A DNA stretch of 64,000 nt from Pararhodobacter aggregans (GCF_003075525.1 NZ_QDDR01000005.1:242988-306987); one strand, 5' to 3'; positions 16,503 through 26,048 are shown, numbered from the stretch's first letter. Numbers and translations: made by a program. Notes: a model not told the origin generated them from the letters alone.

Positions 16503-17458
16503 GCGCGTATCCTCTGTGTTGCCTTCAACAGCGCCGGCCCGATCGCCGACAGCGGCAGTTCCTGATCCACGGCGTCGAGGTCGCGCGCGGCGCCCGGCAT
16601 GCCATAGACGACCGAGGTCGCGCGATCCTGTCCGATGGTGCGGGCGCCCGCCTGGCGCAGGGCCAGGAGTCCCTCGGCCCCGTCGCGCCCCATGCCGGTC
16701 AGCAGCGCCGCCGTCACCCGCCGCGCCACCGGCACGGCAGAATGAAAAAGCGCGTCGACCGAGGGGCGATGCCCGCTCAGCCGATCCCCGGCCTTCAGGC
16801 GGCACCGCAGGGACGTGGCATTCTCCAATACCAGATGGGCCTCGGCGCCGGGGGCAATCAGGATGCGGCCGAAAGCCGGGACTTCGCCCTCGGCGGCCTC
16901 GCGCACATCGGGGACGACATTGCGGTCGAGAAGCCGCGCCAGCCCCGCGCTGTAGGCGGCACCCGTGTGCTGGACCACCAGGGTCGGCGGGCAATCGGCC
17001 GGAAAGCTGCCGAGAACCCGCAGCAAGGCATCGACGCCGCCGGTCGACGAGCCGATCAGGATCAGCCGGTCCGCCCCCGAGGGATCCACCGCGCGCAACA
17101 GACCAGCGCCTGCGGCCGGGGGCGGCAGCCGGCCGCCGACCAGGCAGCGGCGCAGTCCTTCGGCCAGGGTTGCGTCGTCTCCCTCGGGGTCGAGGCCGGG
17201 CGCACCCGGGCGCGCCGCCAGTGCCGTCCAGCGCACCGACAGGGTGCGGAACAGGATCTCCATCATCTCGAATTCGGGCCTGCGGGTCAGCTCCTCGGCC
17301 AGGAGGGCCAGAGTCGGTGGCCGGTGTTCGACGGCGTTGAAAGTCTCGGTCAGGTCGCTGCACAGGTCGCTGATGGTCACGTCGGCCAGTGCGGCCAGCC
17401 GCTCGGCAAGGCGACGGCGTCGGGTCTTGTCAGGATCTGCCACCAGGATGCGCATCAA
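16499..17458 (-). CDS. cheB: Chemotaxis methylesterase CheB with a degenerate receiver domain
   Basis: 319 residues. The C-terminal methylesterase is intact: Ser138 in IGSSTGG, His164 in VVQHTG and Asp259 in GMGRDG. The N-terminal receiver keeps an acidic pocket-like start (ADPD, residues 7-10) but has no aspartate at the usual phosphorylation site (PPTLALLAEEL, residues 47-57) and no conserved Thr/Lys pair. Activation by CheA phosphotransfer therefore looks unlikely. Coupled to cheD by a 4-bp overlap and 26 bp downstream of the MCP gene. Confidence 0.92.
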   Translation of the reverse strand: MMRILVADPDKTRRRRLAERLAALADVTISDLCSDLTETFNAVEHRPPTLALLAEELTRRPEFEMMEILFRTLSVRWTALAARPGAPGLDPEGDDATLAEGLRRCLVGGRLPPPAAGAGLLRAVDPSGADRLILIGSSTGGVDALLRVLGSFPADCPPTLVVQHTGAAYSAGLARLLDRNVVPDVREAAEGEVPAFGRILIAPGAEAHLVLENATSLRCRLKAGDRLSGHRPSVDALFHSAVPVARRVTAALLTGMGRDGAEGLLALRQAGARTIGQDRATSVVYGMPGAARDLDAVDQELPLSAIGPALLKATQRIRA

Positions 17459-17484
17459 TACCCCCCTTCAAGGATCCAGCAGGA

Positions 17485-19866
17485 TCAGAAGTCCTGCCAG
17501 CGTGCAGTGTTGGCCGCGATCGGAAAGGCGGGGGGCAGCTCGTCCGCCGCCCTTTCGGCAAAGGCCTGCTCCAGGTCCAGGTCCGCGGCCGGGCGGGGCG
17601 TCAGCTCGGCCAGCGGCGTGGTATCGAGGTGAACGGGCTGCTGCCCCCCCTCGGCGGGGTTGCGGACCCGGAAGCGCGCCACGACCTGGCTGAGCGACAG
17701 CGATTCGTTCTTCAGCGTCACCGAGGCGGCCGTGACCTGCTCGACCATCGCGGCGTTCTGCTGCGTCACCTGGTCGAGCTGCGACACGCCCACATTGATC
17801 TCCTGCAGGCCCGAGCTCTGTTCGCGGGCGCCATTGGCGATGCCGCCGATCAGCTGGTCGATATTGCCGACGCGCTGGATGATCATGGTCAGCGTCTCGC
17901 CGGCTCGACCGACCAGGCCGACCCCCGTCTCGACCTGTTCGGTCGAGCCGGTGATCAGGATCTTGATCTGCTTGGCCGCTTCCGACGAGCGCTGGGCGAG
18001 CGCCCGCACTTCGGAGGCGACGACCGCGAAGCCGCGTCCGGCATCGCCCGCGCGGGCCGCCTCGACCCCCGCGTTCAGCGCCAGAAGGTTGGTCTGGAAG
18101 GCGATATCGTCGATCACGCCGATGATCTGCGAGATCTCGGTCGAGGATTTGCGGATCAGCGACATGGCGGCGACCGCTTCCGAGACGACCTGGCCGCTCT
18201 TCTCGGCCTCCTTCCGGGCATCGGCGACCACGGTTTCGACCTCCGAGGCCGATTCGGCGGCGGCCCGCACGCTGGCGGTCAGTTCGTCCAGCGCGGCGGC
18301 CGTTTCCTCGAGCGTCGCCGCCTGGGTTTCCGTGCGGTGCGACAGGTCGTCGGAGGAGGCGCTGATCTCCTCGGCGCGGGAGCGGATCTCGCTGGCATTG
18401 GCGGCGATGGTCCGCATCAGCGTTTCCATCGTGTCCACCGTCGCGTTGAAATCGGTGCGCAGCTTCTCGTAACCCGCGGAATAGGGGTCATCGAGGCGCA
18501 TATCGAGATGCCCGCTGGCCAGATCGCGCAGGCCGCGGCCCAGATCGGCAACCACCCGGGATTGTTCGGCGCGGCCCCGTTCCTGGGCCTGCGCCGCTTC
18601 CTCGGCCGCGGACAGCGACTGGCGGAACAGGTCGAGACCCCGGAACAGGCCGCCGATTTCGTCCCGACGCGCGGTGCCGGTGATGGCCAGGTCGTAACGC
18701 TTGTCGACCAGCGCCTGCATCGACAGGGAAAAACTCCCCAGCGGCCGGGTGATCGAGCGGGCTACGGCCCAGCCGATGGCCAGGGACAGCAGCACGCCGA
18801 TCGCCACGACGATCATGGCGCGCTGATTGAAATCGGTGAGGGCCGCAAAGGCATCGGCCTGGTCAAGTTCGACCACCGCGCTCCATTGGTTGCCATGCGC
18901 CGAGAAGGGATGGACGGCGACGACGGCCGCGGCACCGTGAATACCCGTCGCTTCGTCGAATTCCGCCGTCTCGCCGGCCCGCGCGGCGGTGACCTGCGGC
19001 AGATCGGGCAGCGCGCCGAACATCGCGAAGGCATCGCCGATGCGGCTGGCATTGCGGGAGGTACCGTCGGGGGCGACGACATAGATCTCGTCCCGGTCGA
19101 GCAGATCGGCGGCTTCGAGCGCGGCGCCGATCCCTTCCTCGGACAGTTGGAGCGCCACCACGCCGATCACCGGGTTGCCCGGCACCTCGTGATCGACGAT
19201 CTGGCGGGCGACAAAGGCGGCCGGGGCGCCGTTGCTGGGCGCGTAGGGCGCGAAATCGCTGAACGAGGTGGTTCCGACCGGCCCCTCCATCGCCGCGCGC
19301 CAGACCTGCGCCAGCTCGGTATCGCGCAGCGCGCCTTCGCCAAGGTTGATCGCGAAATCGCTTTCCTTGGAGATGTTGTAGACCACATCCCCCTCGGCGG
19401 TGATCAGGAACAGGTCGTAATAGCCGAACCTGTCGCGATGGGCCCGCATATAGGGGTTGAACGCTTCGTGCACCGCATCATAGGCGGGGCGGCTGTTACC
19501 GCGATCGTAATCGCCGCGTTGACCGGCTGGCAGGGGATTGCGCTCGACATAGGCGCTGCGCACCTCTTCCTGCCAGCCCGGGGATTGCAGCGCCAGCGCC
19601 TCGTTGAAGCGGCGCATCGCGTCGGGGGCGAGATGGCCTTCGCCCAGATCCTCGACCGTGCGGAACATCCGGTTCAGCCAATTGGTATACGCGGTACCGG
19701 CATGTTCGGCGAGCATGCGGGCCCGCTGGCCGGTCTGCAATTCCAGCTCGGTGCGGAACAGCGAATGGTAGACCCAGGTCGAGGCGCCGATGCTCAGGAC
19801 CAGCGCCGTGGCGATCAGCAGCGGCAAACGCAGGGCGATGCGGGATTGAGTGAGGCGTTGGAACAT
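17485..19866 (-). CDS. Methyl-accepting chemotaxis protein
   Basis: 793 residues. TM1 is about 11-33, the large periplasmic sensor 35-348 (Cache-like layout), TM2 about 350-370, then HAMP at about 371-425 and a second HAMP-like segment at about 436-490. The MCP signalling domain is about 500-735, with the hairpin tip region [21 protein letters not shown]. The protein ends ARWQDF, so RWQDF matches the aromatic-x-x-aromatic pattern of the NWETF pentapeptide that tethers CheR and CheB. Being encoded inside the che operon suggests it is the core receptor of this system. Ligand unknown. Confidence 0.94.
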   Translation of the reverse strand: MFQRLTQSRIALRLPLLIATALVLSIGASTWVYHSLFRTELELQTGQRARMLAEHAGTAYTNWLNRMFRTVEDLGEGHLAPDAMRRFNEALALQSPGWQEEVRSAYVERNPLPAGQRGDYDRGNSRPAYDAVHEAFNPYMRAHRDRFGYYDLFLITAEGDVVYNISKESDFAINLGEGALRDTELAQVWRAAMEGPVGTTSFSDFAPYAPSNGAPAAFVARQIVDHEVPGNPVIGVVALQLSEEGIGAALEAADLLDRDEIYVVAPDGTSRNASRIGDAFAMFGALPDLPQVTAARAGETAEFDEATGIHGAAAVVAVHPFSAHGNQWSAVVELDQADAFAALTDFNQRAMIVVAIGVLLSLAIGWAVARSITRPLGSFSLSMQALVDKRYDLAITGTARRDEIGGLFRGLDLFRQSLSAAEEAAQAQERGRAEQSRVVADLGRGLRDLASGHLDMRLDDPYSAGYEKLRTDFNATVDTMETLMRTIAANASEIRSRAEEISASSDDLSHRTETQAATLEETAAALDELTASVRAAAESASEVETVVADARKEAEKSGQVVSEAVAAMSLIRKSSTEISQIIGVIDDIAFQTNLLALNAGVEAARAGDAGRGFAVVASEVRALAQRSSEAAKQIKILITGSTEQVETGVGLVGRAGETLTMIIQRVGNIDQLIGGIANGAREQSSGLQEINVGVSQLDQVTQQNAAMVEQVTAASVTLKNESLSLSQVVARFRVRNPAEGGQQPVHLDTTPLAELTPRPAADLDLEQAFAERAADELPPAFPIAANTARWQDF

Positions 19867-19890
19867 GGCGAAACCTCTGAAAGCACGGGA

Positions 19891-20310
19891 CTAGGGTGTG
19901 TCGGGCAGCGATGCCGGTCTGGCCGGGAGCGCGCTGTCGTCATCAGCCGGAACAAGGGGAGCAAAGAGATCGATCCGGGGCGGCGGCCGCTGGTCTGCGG
20001 CAGGGTCGCGGGCGCCCGCGGACAGGAAACGGGTTCGACTTCGTTCGAGGCGCAGGCCCGCCAGCGGCAGGGCGCTCTGGGCCATCAGATCGGCGGGCAG
20101 TTCGCGCCCCAGAAGCTGGGCGATATGCTCCAGATCCTGCAACAGCTGGACCGCAAGGTCGAAATCCTGCACCGCCTGCCGGTTGGCGGCGTTGCTCGGG
20201 GCCTCGACCATCGCGGCCTCATAGCGCAACAGCATCAGGCGGATCTCCCCCATGGCCTCGGCCATGCCGGCGAGAAGCGGCGGAATGGGGAAGGGCGCGG
20301 CAAGGGTCAT
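19891..20310 (-). CDS. Uncharacterised che-operon protein with a DxxxQ motif
   Basis: 139 residues, cytoplasmic. The first 75 residues are predicted helical and the rest is proline/alanine-rich and probably disordered. Residues 48-55 read QDFDLAVQ, where Asp51 and Gln55 fit the DxxxQ phosphatase motif of CheZ (QDFQDLTGQ in E. coli) and of S. meliloti CheT. It overlaps the cheY stop by 4 bp (ATGA), so synthesis is coupled to CheY. A CheY-P phosphatase or partner is an attractive inference, not an assignment. Confidence 0.75.
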   Translation of the reverse strand: MTLAAPFPIPPLLAGMAEAMGEIRLMLLRYEAAMVEAPSNAANRQAVQDFDLAVQLLQDLEHIAQLLGRELPADLMAQSALPLAGLRLERSRTRFLSAGARDPAADQRPPPRIDLFAPLVPADDDSALPARPASLPDTP

Positions 20311-20693
20311 AGGCGGCCCACCACCGCCTCGATCGACGCTTTCAGACTGGCCGTGGTAAAGGGCTTCTTGATCAGGTTGTTGAGACCCAGTTTCATGCCG
20401 CGTTCCAGGATCTCCTGGCTGGGCGAGCCGGTGATCAGGATGAAGCCGATCTTGGCGGTCATCTTGTTGGCGCGCAGGGTTTCCAGAAGGTCGAGGCCGC
20501 TCATGCCGGGCATGTTGTAGTCGCTGATCACCAGATGCGCGGGATTGACCGCCAGGCGGCTCAGCGCCTCGGCGCCCGAGGTCTGGAAGTCGATGTTCTT
20601 GACGCCGATCTCTTCCAGGCTCTGGGTCATCAGCCCGCGGCTGACCGACATATCGTCGACGATCATGATCTTGAGGACGTCTTTAAGGGCCAT
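20307..20693 (-). CDS. cheY: Chemotaxis response regulator CheY
   Basis: 128 residues, single receiver domain. The acidic pair is Asp13-Asp14, the phosphorylation site Asp58 (ISDYNMPGM), with Thr in ILITGSP and Lys in IKKPF. It lacks an output domain, so it acts by protein interaction, most simply at the flagellar switch. Between cheR (13 bp) and the DxxxQ protein (4-bp overlap). Confidence 0.93.
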   Translation of the reverse strand: MALKDVLKIMIVDDMSVSRGLMTQSLEEIGVKNIDFQTSGAEALSRLAVNPAHLVISDYNMPGMSGLDLLETLRANKMTAKIGFILITGSPSQEILERGMKLGLNNLIKKPFTTASLKASIEAVVGRL

Positions 20694-20706
20694 GGCGGAT
20701 CTGCCT

Positions 20707-21588
20707 TCAACTGGGGGCCTTGCCGGAGGGGGCGCCGGCGTGGCGGTAGGTGGTGATGCCCGCAGGATCGAGTCCCAGCTCCTGGGGGTCAGCGATGCGT
20801 TCGGAATGGCCGATCAGCAGCCAGGCGCCGGGATGCAGGACCTCGGCGAAGCGGGCCCAGAGCTGGCGCTGGGTGGGTTTGTCGAAATAGATCACCACGT
20901 TGCGGCAGAAGATCACGTCGAAGCGCCCGCTGATCGGCCAGGGTTTGACCAGGTTCAGGCGGCGAAAGGTCACCAGCGCCTTGAGTTCCGGCCGGACCGC
21001 GCGCAGGCCGCCCGTCGGGGGCGCGCGACCGAAGACGCGTTCCTCGAGCGCGGGGGTCGGGAAGAGGCAGATCTTGGGGTCGTATACCCCGTCCTGCGCG
21101 ATCTGCAGGACGGTCGGATCGATATCGGTACCAAGGATGCGCAGATCGAGTTTCGCGGCGTCGGGTGCCAGCGCCAGGATCGAGCCGGCCAGGGAATAGG
21201 CCTCCTGCCCGCTGGAGCAACCCGCCGACCACAGGCGCACCCGCTTGCCCTGCCGCGCCGCCTGCAGGATGGGCGGCAGGATCTGGCTTTCGAGCATCTC
21301 GAAATGATGCGCCTCGCGGTAGAAATGGGTGACATTGGTGGTCAGGGCGGTGACGAAATGGTCGGATTCCTGCGCCTCGCCCGATTCGACGACATCGCAA
21401 TAGGCATCGAAACTGCCGAGGCCCAGCGCCTTCACCCGGCGGCCCAGGCGCGAGCGGATCAGGGGCCGCTTGGCACTTTCCAGGCTCAGGCCCCAGCCCG
21501 CCTTGGCGATCCGCGCGATCCGCGCGAAATCGGCCTCGGTCAGGGGCAGGTCGCCATCGCTGGTGGAAGGGCGCGCCAGGGTGGTCAT
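20707..21588 (-). CDS. cheR: Chemotaxis protein methyltransferase CheR
   Basis: 293 residues. An N-terminal helical CheR domain precedes an SAM-dependent methyltransferase domain with LWSAGCSSGQEAYSLA (SAM loop) and FDVIFCRNVVIYF. It methylates receptor glutamates. The start overlaps the cheW stop by 4 bp. Confidence 0.95.
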   Translation of the reverse strand: MTTLARPSTSDGDLPLTEADFARIARIAKAGWGLSLESAKRPLIRSRLGRRVKALGLGSFDAYCDVVESGEAQESDHFVTALTTNVTHFYREAHHFEMLESQILPPILQAARQGKRVRLWSAGCSSGQEAYSLAGSILALAPDAAKLDLRILGTDIDPTVLQIAQDGVYDPKICLFPTPALEERVFGRAPPTGGLRAVRPELKALVTFRRLNLVKPWPISGRFDVIFCRNVVIYFDKPTQRQLWARFAEVLHPGAWLLIGHSERIADPQELGLDPAGITTYRHAGAPSGKAPS

Positions 21589-22052
21589 GCGGCCTCCTCA
21601 CCCTCGCGGGCGAAGAGCGCGTCGAGGTCGAGGACCCGCAGCATGATGTCGTCGACCGGCAGCAGGCCGGTCACGTGGCTGGCGCCGCCGTCACGCCGGA
21701 TGGTGGGGTTGGGGCGGATCGTCTCGGTGTTGACCGAGAGGATTTCGGACACCGAATCGACCAGCATCCCCATGATCCGGGGGCCGATGGCGACCACCAC
21801 GACGATGTTGCGGGCGCCGATCTCGGTGGTGCCGAGGCCGAGCCGGGCGGCGAGGTCGACGATGGGGATCACGGCGCCGCGCAGGTTCATCACCCCCAGC
21901 ACCGAATCCTCGGCGAAGGGCAGGGCGGTCACCTGGCTCCAGCGGCGGATCTCGCGGATCGAGGTGATGGGCACGCAAAACCCCTGGTCGCCCGCGGAAA
22001 GCGACACGAATTCAGTGGTATTGCCGCGGTCGTTGGTTTCCTCGTCGCTCAT
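21585..22052 (-). CDS. cheW: Chemotaxis adaptor CheW
   Basis: 155 residues, one CheW domain, with EFVSLSAGDQGFCVPITSIREI at the start and VLGVMNLRGAVIPIVDLAARLG in the core. Couples CheA to receptors. Starts 1 bp after the cheA stop codon and overlaps cheR by 4 bp. Confidence 0.94.
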   Translation of the reverse strand: MSDEETNDRGNTTEFVSLSAGDQGFCVPITSIREIRRWSQVTALPFAEDSVLGVMNLRGAVIPIVDLAARLGLGTTEIGARNIVVVVAIGPRIMGMLVDSVSEILSVNTETIRPNPTIRRDGGASHVTGLLPVDDIMLRVLDLDALFAREGEEAA

Positions 22053-22053
22053 G

Positions 22054-24156
22054 TCAGGCCTCCAGTTCGATGAGGGGGCGGGCGTTGCGGCGCGGTGAGA
22101 CCAGCTCGACCAGCGCCTCGGAATCGATGATCAGGGCGATCTTGCCGTCGCCCAGAATGGTTGCTGCGGCGATGCCGGGGACGGTGCCGTAATTGCCTTC
22201 GAGGCTCTTGATGACCACCTGGCGCTGGTCCTGGATCGCATCGACGGCGACGGCGATGCTGGCGCCGCCCGCGTCGAGCAGGACGTAGGAGCGTTCGGCG
22301 CTCTGCCCCTTGGCGCTGCGCATGCCGAACAGCAGCGCCAGATCGACGATCGGCACATAGGTGCCGCGGACCGAGAGCACCAGTTCACCGGCAATCTCGT
22401 GGATGTCGCGGCGTTGCGGGCGCACGGTTTCAACCACGCTGGAGAGCGGCAGCACCATGGTCTCGGCGCCGACGCCGATGATCATGCCGTCCAGAACCGC
22501 CAGCGTCAGCGGCAGCGAGATGGTGAAGGTCGAGCCCTCGCCCGCGAGGCTGGTGATGCCGACCTTGCCCCCCAGCGAGGTGATCGTCGTCTTGACCACA
22601 TCCATGCCCACCCCACGCCCCGAAAGGTTGGTGACATTCTCGGCCGTGGAAAAGCCGGGCATGAAGAGGAGGTTGTCGATCTCGGGCTCGGTCAGCTTGG
22701 CGTCGGGCGGAACCAGCCCCTTTTCCATCGCCTTGGCGAGGATCCGTTCGCGGTTGAGACCGGCGCCGTCGTCGGAAACCTCGATCACCACATGGCCGGA
22801 ACGATGCGCGGCGCTGAGGCGGACGCTGCCCACCTCGCTTTTCCCGGCGGCGCGGCGCTTCTCGGCGGTTTCCAGCCCGTGATCGACCGAATTGCGCAGC
22901 ATATGGGTCAGCGGGTCGGCCAGGCGTTCGAGGATCGTCTTGTCGATCTCGGTCGCTTCGCCCTCGCTGATGAACATGACCGCCTTGCCGGTGGCCTCGC
23001 CCGCCTCGCGCACCACCCGGCCCATGCGCTGGAACAGCGCCTTGACCGGCTGGGCACGGATCGACATCACCGCTTCCTGGATCTCGCGCGCCAGATAGCG
23101 GTAATCGTCCAGCGCGGCCATGATCTCGGAATCGGTGCCGAGGCCGCAGGATTCCAGCTTCTGGCTGATGACGGCGTGGTTGATGATCAATTCGCCGACG
23201 CTGTTGATCAGCCGGTCCACCCGTTCGGGATCGACGCGGAGCGTGGTCTGGACCGGCGGCGCGGGCGCGCGGGGGGCGGCGGCGCGGGCGGGCGGGGCGG
23301 CGGCGGGCGTGACCGGGGCGTCGGCGGGCGGATCGGCCGGGGGATCGACGGCGGGCGCGCGGGCGATGAAGAGGGGGGCTGCTTCGACCTCGACCTCTGG
23401 CAGGTCGGGGGCGGTGCTGTCCCCGAGGGGGGCGATGTCGAGCGTGCAAAGCCCTTCGGCGAAGGCGAAGACGCGGCGGATCGCTTCCTCGTCACTGGCG
23501 CCTTCCAGCGTCAGGGTCCAGACCAGATAGCCGGCGTCGAAATCGAACCCGTCGAGCGGCGGGACCGCGCTGCTGTCGCAGGTGACGGTCAGGTTGCCCA
23601 AGGCGTCGAGCGCCGAAAGAAAGCGCACCGGCTCGTGGCCATTGGCGTAGAACGAGGCGCCCGGGGCGAAGCGGATGGTGAAGCCCTGGGCGGGGGCCGG
23701 AGCCTCGACCTCGATCGGCAGGAGCGCCAGCGGCGCCCAGGTGAATTCCGGCTCGGGCGGCGTGTCGGCCTTGGCGTCCTTCGCCGTCGCCTCCAGCTCG
23801 CCGATCAGGTCGCGCACCGGGTCGAGCGAGGCCGAACCCTGCTGGCGCGTGGTATCGACCAGCTCGGCCAGCGCGTCGGAGGAGCGGGTGATGAGCCGCA
23901 GCACATCCGGCGCGATGTCGAGCTTGTCCGAGCGGATCAGGTCCAGCACCGTCTCATAGGCATGGGCGAAGGTCACCAGGTCGGTGAAGCCGAAGGCGCC
24001 GGCCGCGCCCTTGATCGAATGGACCGCCCGGAAGATGGCGTTGATCGTCTCGCCGTCCCAGGCGCCGGAGGCGACGACCTGCAAGCCTTCGGTCAGTGAT
24101 TCGATCAATTCCTCGCATTCGGCGAAGAACGTGTCGCGCAGGGTTTCGTTGCTCAT
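22054..24156 (-). CDS. cheA: Chemotaxis histidine kinase CheA
   Basis: 700 residues. The Hpt domain has His46 in FRAVHSIKGAAGAFGF. A 110-320 linker region with an Ala/Pro-rich stretch (about 270-305) follows, then the dimerisation helices, the ATPase domain (MLRNSVDHGLE, VSDDGAGLN, GRGVGMDVV) and a C-terminal CheW-like domain. The linker carries no obvious full P2 repeat. It overlaps the upstream cheY by 4 bp. Confidence 0.95.
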   Translation of the reverse strand: MSNETLRDTFFAECEELIESLTEGLQVVASGAWDGETINAIFRAVHSIKGAAGAFGFTDLVTFAHAYETVLDLIRSDKLDIAPDVLRLITRSSDALAELVDTTRQQGSASLDPVRDLIGELEATAKDAKADTPPEPEFTWAPLALLPIEVEAPAPAQGFTIRFAPGASFYANGHEPVRFLSALDALGNLTVTCDSSAVPPLDGFDFDAGYLVWTLTLEGASDEEAIRRVFAFAEGLCTLDIAPLGDSTAPDLPEVEVEAAPLFIARAPAVDPPADPPADAPVTPAAAPPARAAAPRAPAPPVQTTLRVDPERVDRLINSVGELIINHAVISQKLESCGLGTDSEIMAALDDYRYLAREIQEAVMSIRAQPVKALFQRMGRVVREAGEATGKAVMFISEGEATEIDKTILERLADPLTHMLRNSVDHGLETAEKRRAAGKSEVGSVRLSAAHRSGHVVIEVSDDGAGLNRERILAKAMEKGLVPPDAKLTEPEIDNLLFMPGFSTAENVTNLSGRGVGMDVVKTTITSLGGKVGITSLAGEGSTFTISLPLTLAVLDGMIIGVGAETMVLPLSSVVETVRPQRRDIHEIAGELVLSVRGTYVPIVDLALLFGMRSAKGQSAERSYVLLDAGGASIAVAVDAIQDQRQVVIKSLEGNYGTVPGIAAATILGDGKIALIIDSEALVELVSPRRNARPLIELEA

Positions 24157-24530
24157 CCCTCCGCCCCCGTGACCAGTTTGAGGATATCGACCAATTGCCG
24201 GTCCTCGAAGGGTTTGACGATCCAGCCGGTGGCGCCGAGGTTGCGCGCCTTGTCCTTGAATTCAGGCGAGCTTTCGGTGGTCAGCACCAGGATGGGCACC
24301 TTTCGGTTGGCCCCCCCGCCGCGGATCGCCGCGATCACGCCGAAACCGTCGAGCTTGGGCATGTTGATGTCGGTGATCACCGCGTCGAAGCGGGTGTTCT
24401 GGAAGGTGCTGACCCCGTCGGCGCCATCGACCGCCGTGGTGACGGAAAATCCGGCGTCGCCCAGGGTCTGCGAGACGAGTTGACGGATGGTGCGGGAATC
24501 GTCGATCGCGAGGATGGTCTTGGCATTCAT
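24153..24530 (-). CDS. cheY: CheY-like response regulator
   Basis: 125 residues, single receiver: Asp10-Asp11, phosphoacceptor Asp54 (ITDINMPKLDGFG), Thr/Thr in LVLTTES and Lys in IVKPF. Second CheY of the operon. In several alphaproteobacteria one CheY controls the motor and the other works as a phosphate sink; which is which is not visible here. Coupled by 4-bp overlaps to the STAS gene and to cheA. Confidence 0.92.
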   Translation of the reverse strand: MNAKTILAIDDSRTIRQLVSQTLGDAGFSVTTAVDGADGVSTFQNTRFDAVITDINMPKLDGFGVIAAIRGGGANRKVPILVLTTESSPEFKDKARNLGATGWIVKPFEDRQLVDILKLVTGAEG

Positions 24531-24808
24531 AGCGCGGTCTCCAGCAGCTGGCCGAGGCCGATCGCTTCCAGGCTTTGCCGGGCGGCGTCGGAAGGATCCT
24601 CGATCCGGAAGGCATGGCCCCGGGACAGGGCGGTGGCGCGGGCGGCCAGCAGGATCTGCGCCACTTGCGCGGGGATCGGCCCGGCACCGGCGGCGTCGAT
24701 CACCAGATCGGTGGCGCCGCGGGTCCGCAGCCGGTCGAGGATGACCTGGGGGGCATCGCTCCAGCCGTCGGCATCGAGCAACAATCGGTCGGAAGCGGGA
24801 TCGGGCAC
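24527..24808 (-). CDS. STAS domain protein, first gene of the che operon
   Basis: 93 residues from a GTG at 24808. That start has AAAAGGTGATCCC immediately before it; an ATG at 24886 would add a tail without similarity. The beta-alpha pattern (APQVILDRLRTRGATDLVIDAAG, VAQILLAARATALSRGHAF, LEAIGLGQLLE) fits the anti-sigma-antagonist-like STAS fold. The usual phosphorylatable Ser/Thr of SpoIIAA is replaced around AAGAGPIPAQ, so regulation by phosphorylation is doubtful. It leads the operon and is coupled to cheY by a 4-bp overlap. Confidence 0.72.
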   Translation of the reverse strand: MPDPASDRLLLDADGWSDAPQVILDRLRTRGATDLVIDAAGAGPIPAQVAQILLAARATALSRGHAFRIEDPSDAARQSLEAIGLGQLLETAL

Positions 24809-25034
24809 GGGATCACCTTTTAACAACAAGCAACGTCCTGACCTCTGTATCTGCCAGCCAACCCTTAAAAATGGGTTCGTGGCCAAGGGGCAGGCCCCGC
24901 CCGGCCGCCGTTCACGCAGCCGGGACTTGCCTGACCCGCCCGGACATGCGTAACCTTCGAGCCCCGCCCCCCTGATTTTCCGGGCGGAGAGATTTTCGAC
25001 GACCTATTTCAAGCCGCTGCCCATGGAGGACAAA
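24809..25034. promoter_or_regulatory. Divergent region upstream of the che operon and the secreted-protein gene
   Basis: 226 bp. It holds an inverted repeat AACCC-TTAAAAAT-GGGTT at about 24859-24876 upstream of the STAS ribosome site, a candidate control element for the operon. No clear -35/-10 pair was assigned. Confidence 0.35.
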
Positions 25035-26048
25035 ATGCGGATCATTTACGGGGCCGCCCTGGCTCAGGCGCTGTGCCTTGGCGCCATGCCCGCCCTTGCC
25101 CAATCGGGAACCGAGACGGTGACCCTGACCATGGAGGTCAACCAGCCGTCGCTCTTCGACACCGCCCGCCGCGACGTGTTCCGCACGGTGATCGACGACC
25201 GCAGCGGCACCACGACGCTGAATGTGGAATGCTCGGCCGGGACCTCGGCGCTCTTCGGGCTGAGCCGCACGGACGAGGCCTGTGCGGTCTCGGGCTCGGG
25301 CGTCATCAAGAACCCCAACAACCCGTCGCAGAGCGTGCCGCGGGTCGATTTCGCCGGCGGCTTCACCATCTCGGGCTCGCAGGACGGCTTCACCGACATG
25401 CGCTCGCTGACGGTGGGCTACCGCCGCGTGGGCTCGGCCCCTCAGGAGGCCACGACCTTCGGCGGCAATCTGGTGATGATGCCGGAAAGCCCCTCGGCCT
25501 CGGCCATGGAGATCGGGCGCAACGCGCTGGCCTATCTGCAGCAGAACGCGGCGGGCAGCGCGCCGGTGGAATACGACACGCGCATCGATTCCATCAGTTT
25601 CAACAACTTCGCCATCCCGCATGTCGGACAGGCCAATGCCACCGGCTGCACCTGGAACGGCGACTGGGTCTATTCCTACGCCGCCGAATCGTGGAACGGC
25701 GCCTTTGACGTGACCTGCGGCAACACCCGGTTCCGGCTGGAGGGCAACATGTCGCTGGGCGAGGCCCCGGCGGGGTCGGACCATGACGAGGAATATGTCA
25801 TCAACCTGGTGGTCCCGGGCGAGGGCGGCTCGGGCGGCGATCCCTTCGCGGCGCCGAATCCCTTCGCGACCGTGGATGGCATCACCGGGACGCTGGCCAT
25901 GTCGAACTCGGGCCGGGCGACGCAGGACGGGGTCTATACCAACGTGGCCGTGACCGGGCAGCTGGTCGGCACCAACGTGCCGCTGGAGGCCGTGCGCGGC
26001 TGGGGGCAGATCGTGGCGATCCTCGGCCGGTCCTTCATGGGCGAATGA
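25035..26048 (+). CDS. Secreted protein of unknown function
   Basis: 337 residues. A Sec signal peptide (cleavage near AMPALA-QSG) precedes a soluble, beta-rich, Gly/Thr/Ser-rich domain with four cysteines that could form periplasmic disulfides (CSAGT, CAVSG, CTWNG, CGNTR). The ATG at 25035 is chosen because GGAGGACAAA precedes it. No family recognised. It is divergent from the che operon and convergent with oxyR, with abutting stops. Confidence 0.72.
   Translation: MRIIYGAALAQALCLGAMPALAQSGTETVTLTMEVNQPSLFDTARRDVFRTVIDDRSGTTTLNVECSAGTSALFGLSRTDEACAVSGSGVIKNPNNPSQSVPRVDFAGGFTISGSQDGFTDMRSLTVGYRRVGSAPQEATTFGGNLVMMPESPSASAMEIGRNALAYLQQNAAGSAPVEYDTRIDSISFNNFAIPHVGQANATGCTWNGDWVYSYAAESWNGAFDVTCGNTRFRLEGNMSLGEAPAGSDHDEEYVINLVVPGEGGSGGDPFAAPNPFATVDGITGTLAMSNSGRATQDGVYTNVAVTGQLVGTNVPLEAVRGWGQIVAILGRSFMGE

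Noticed and set aside
24809..24886. Longer STAS protein from the ATG at 24886
   Set aside because: The GTG at 24808 has a near-ideal ribosome site; the extension crosses the inverted repeat and likely promoter.
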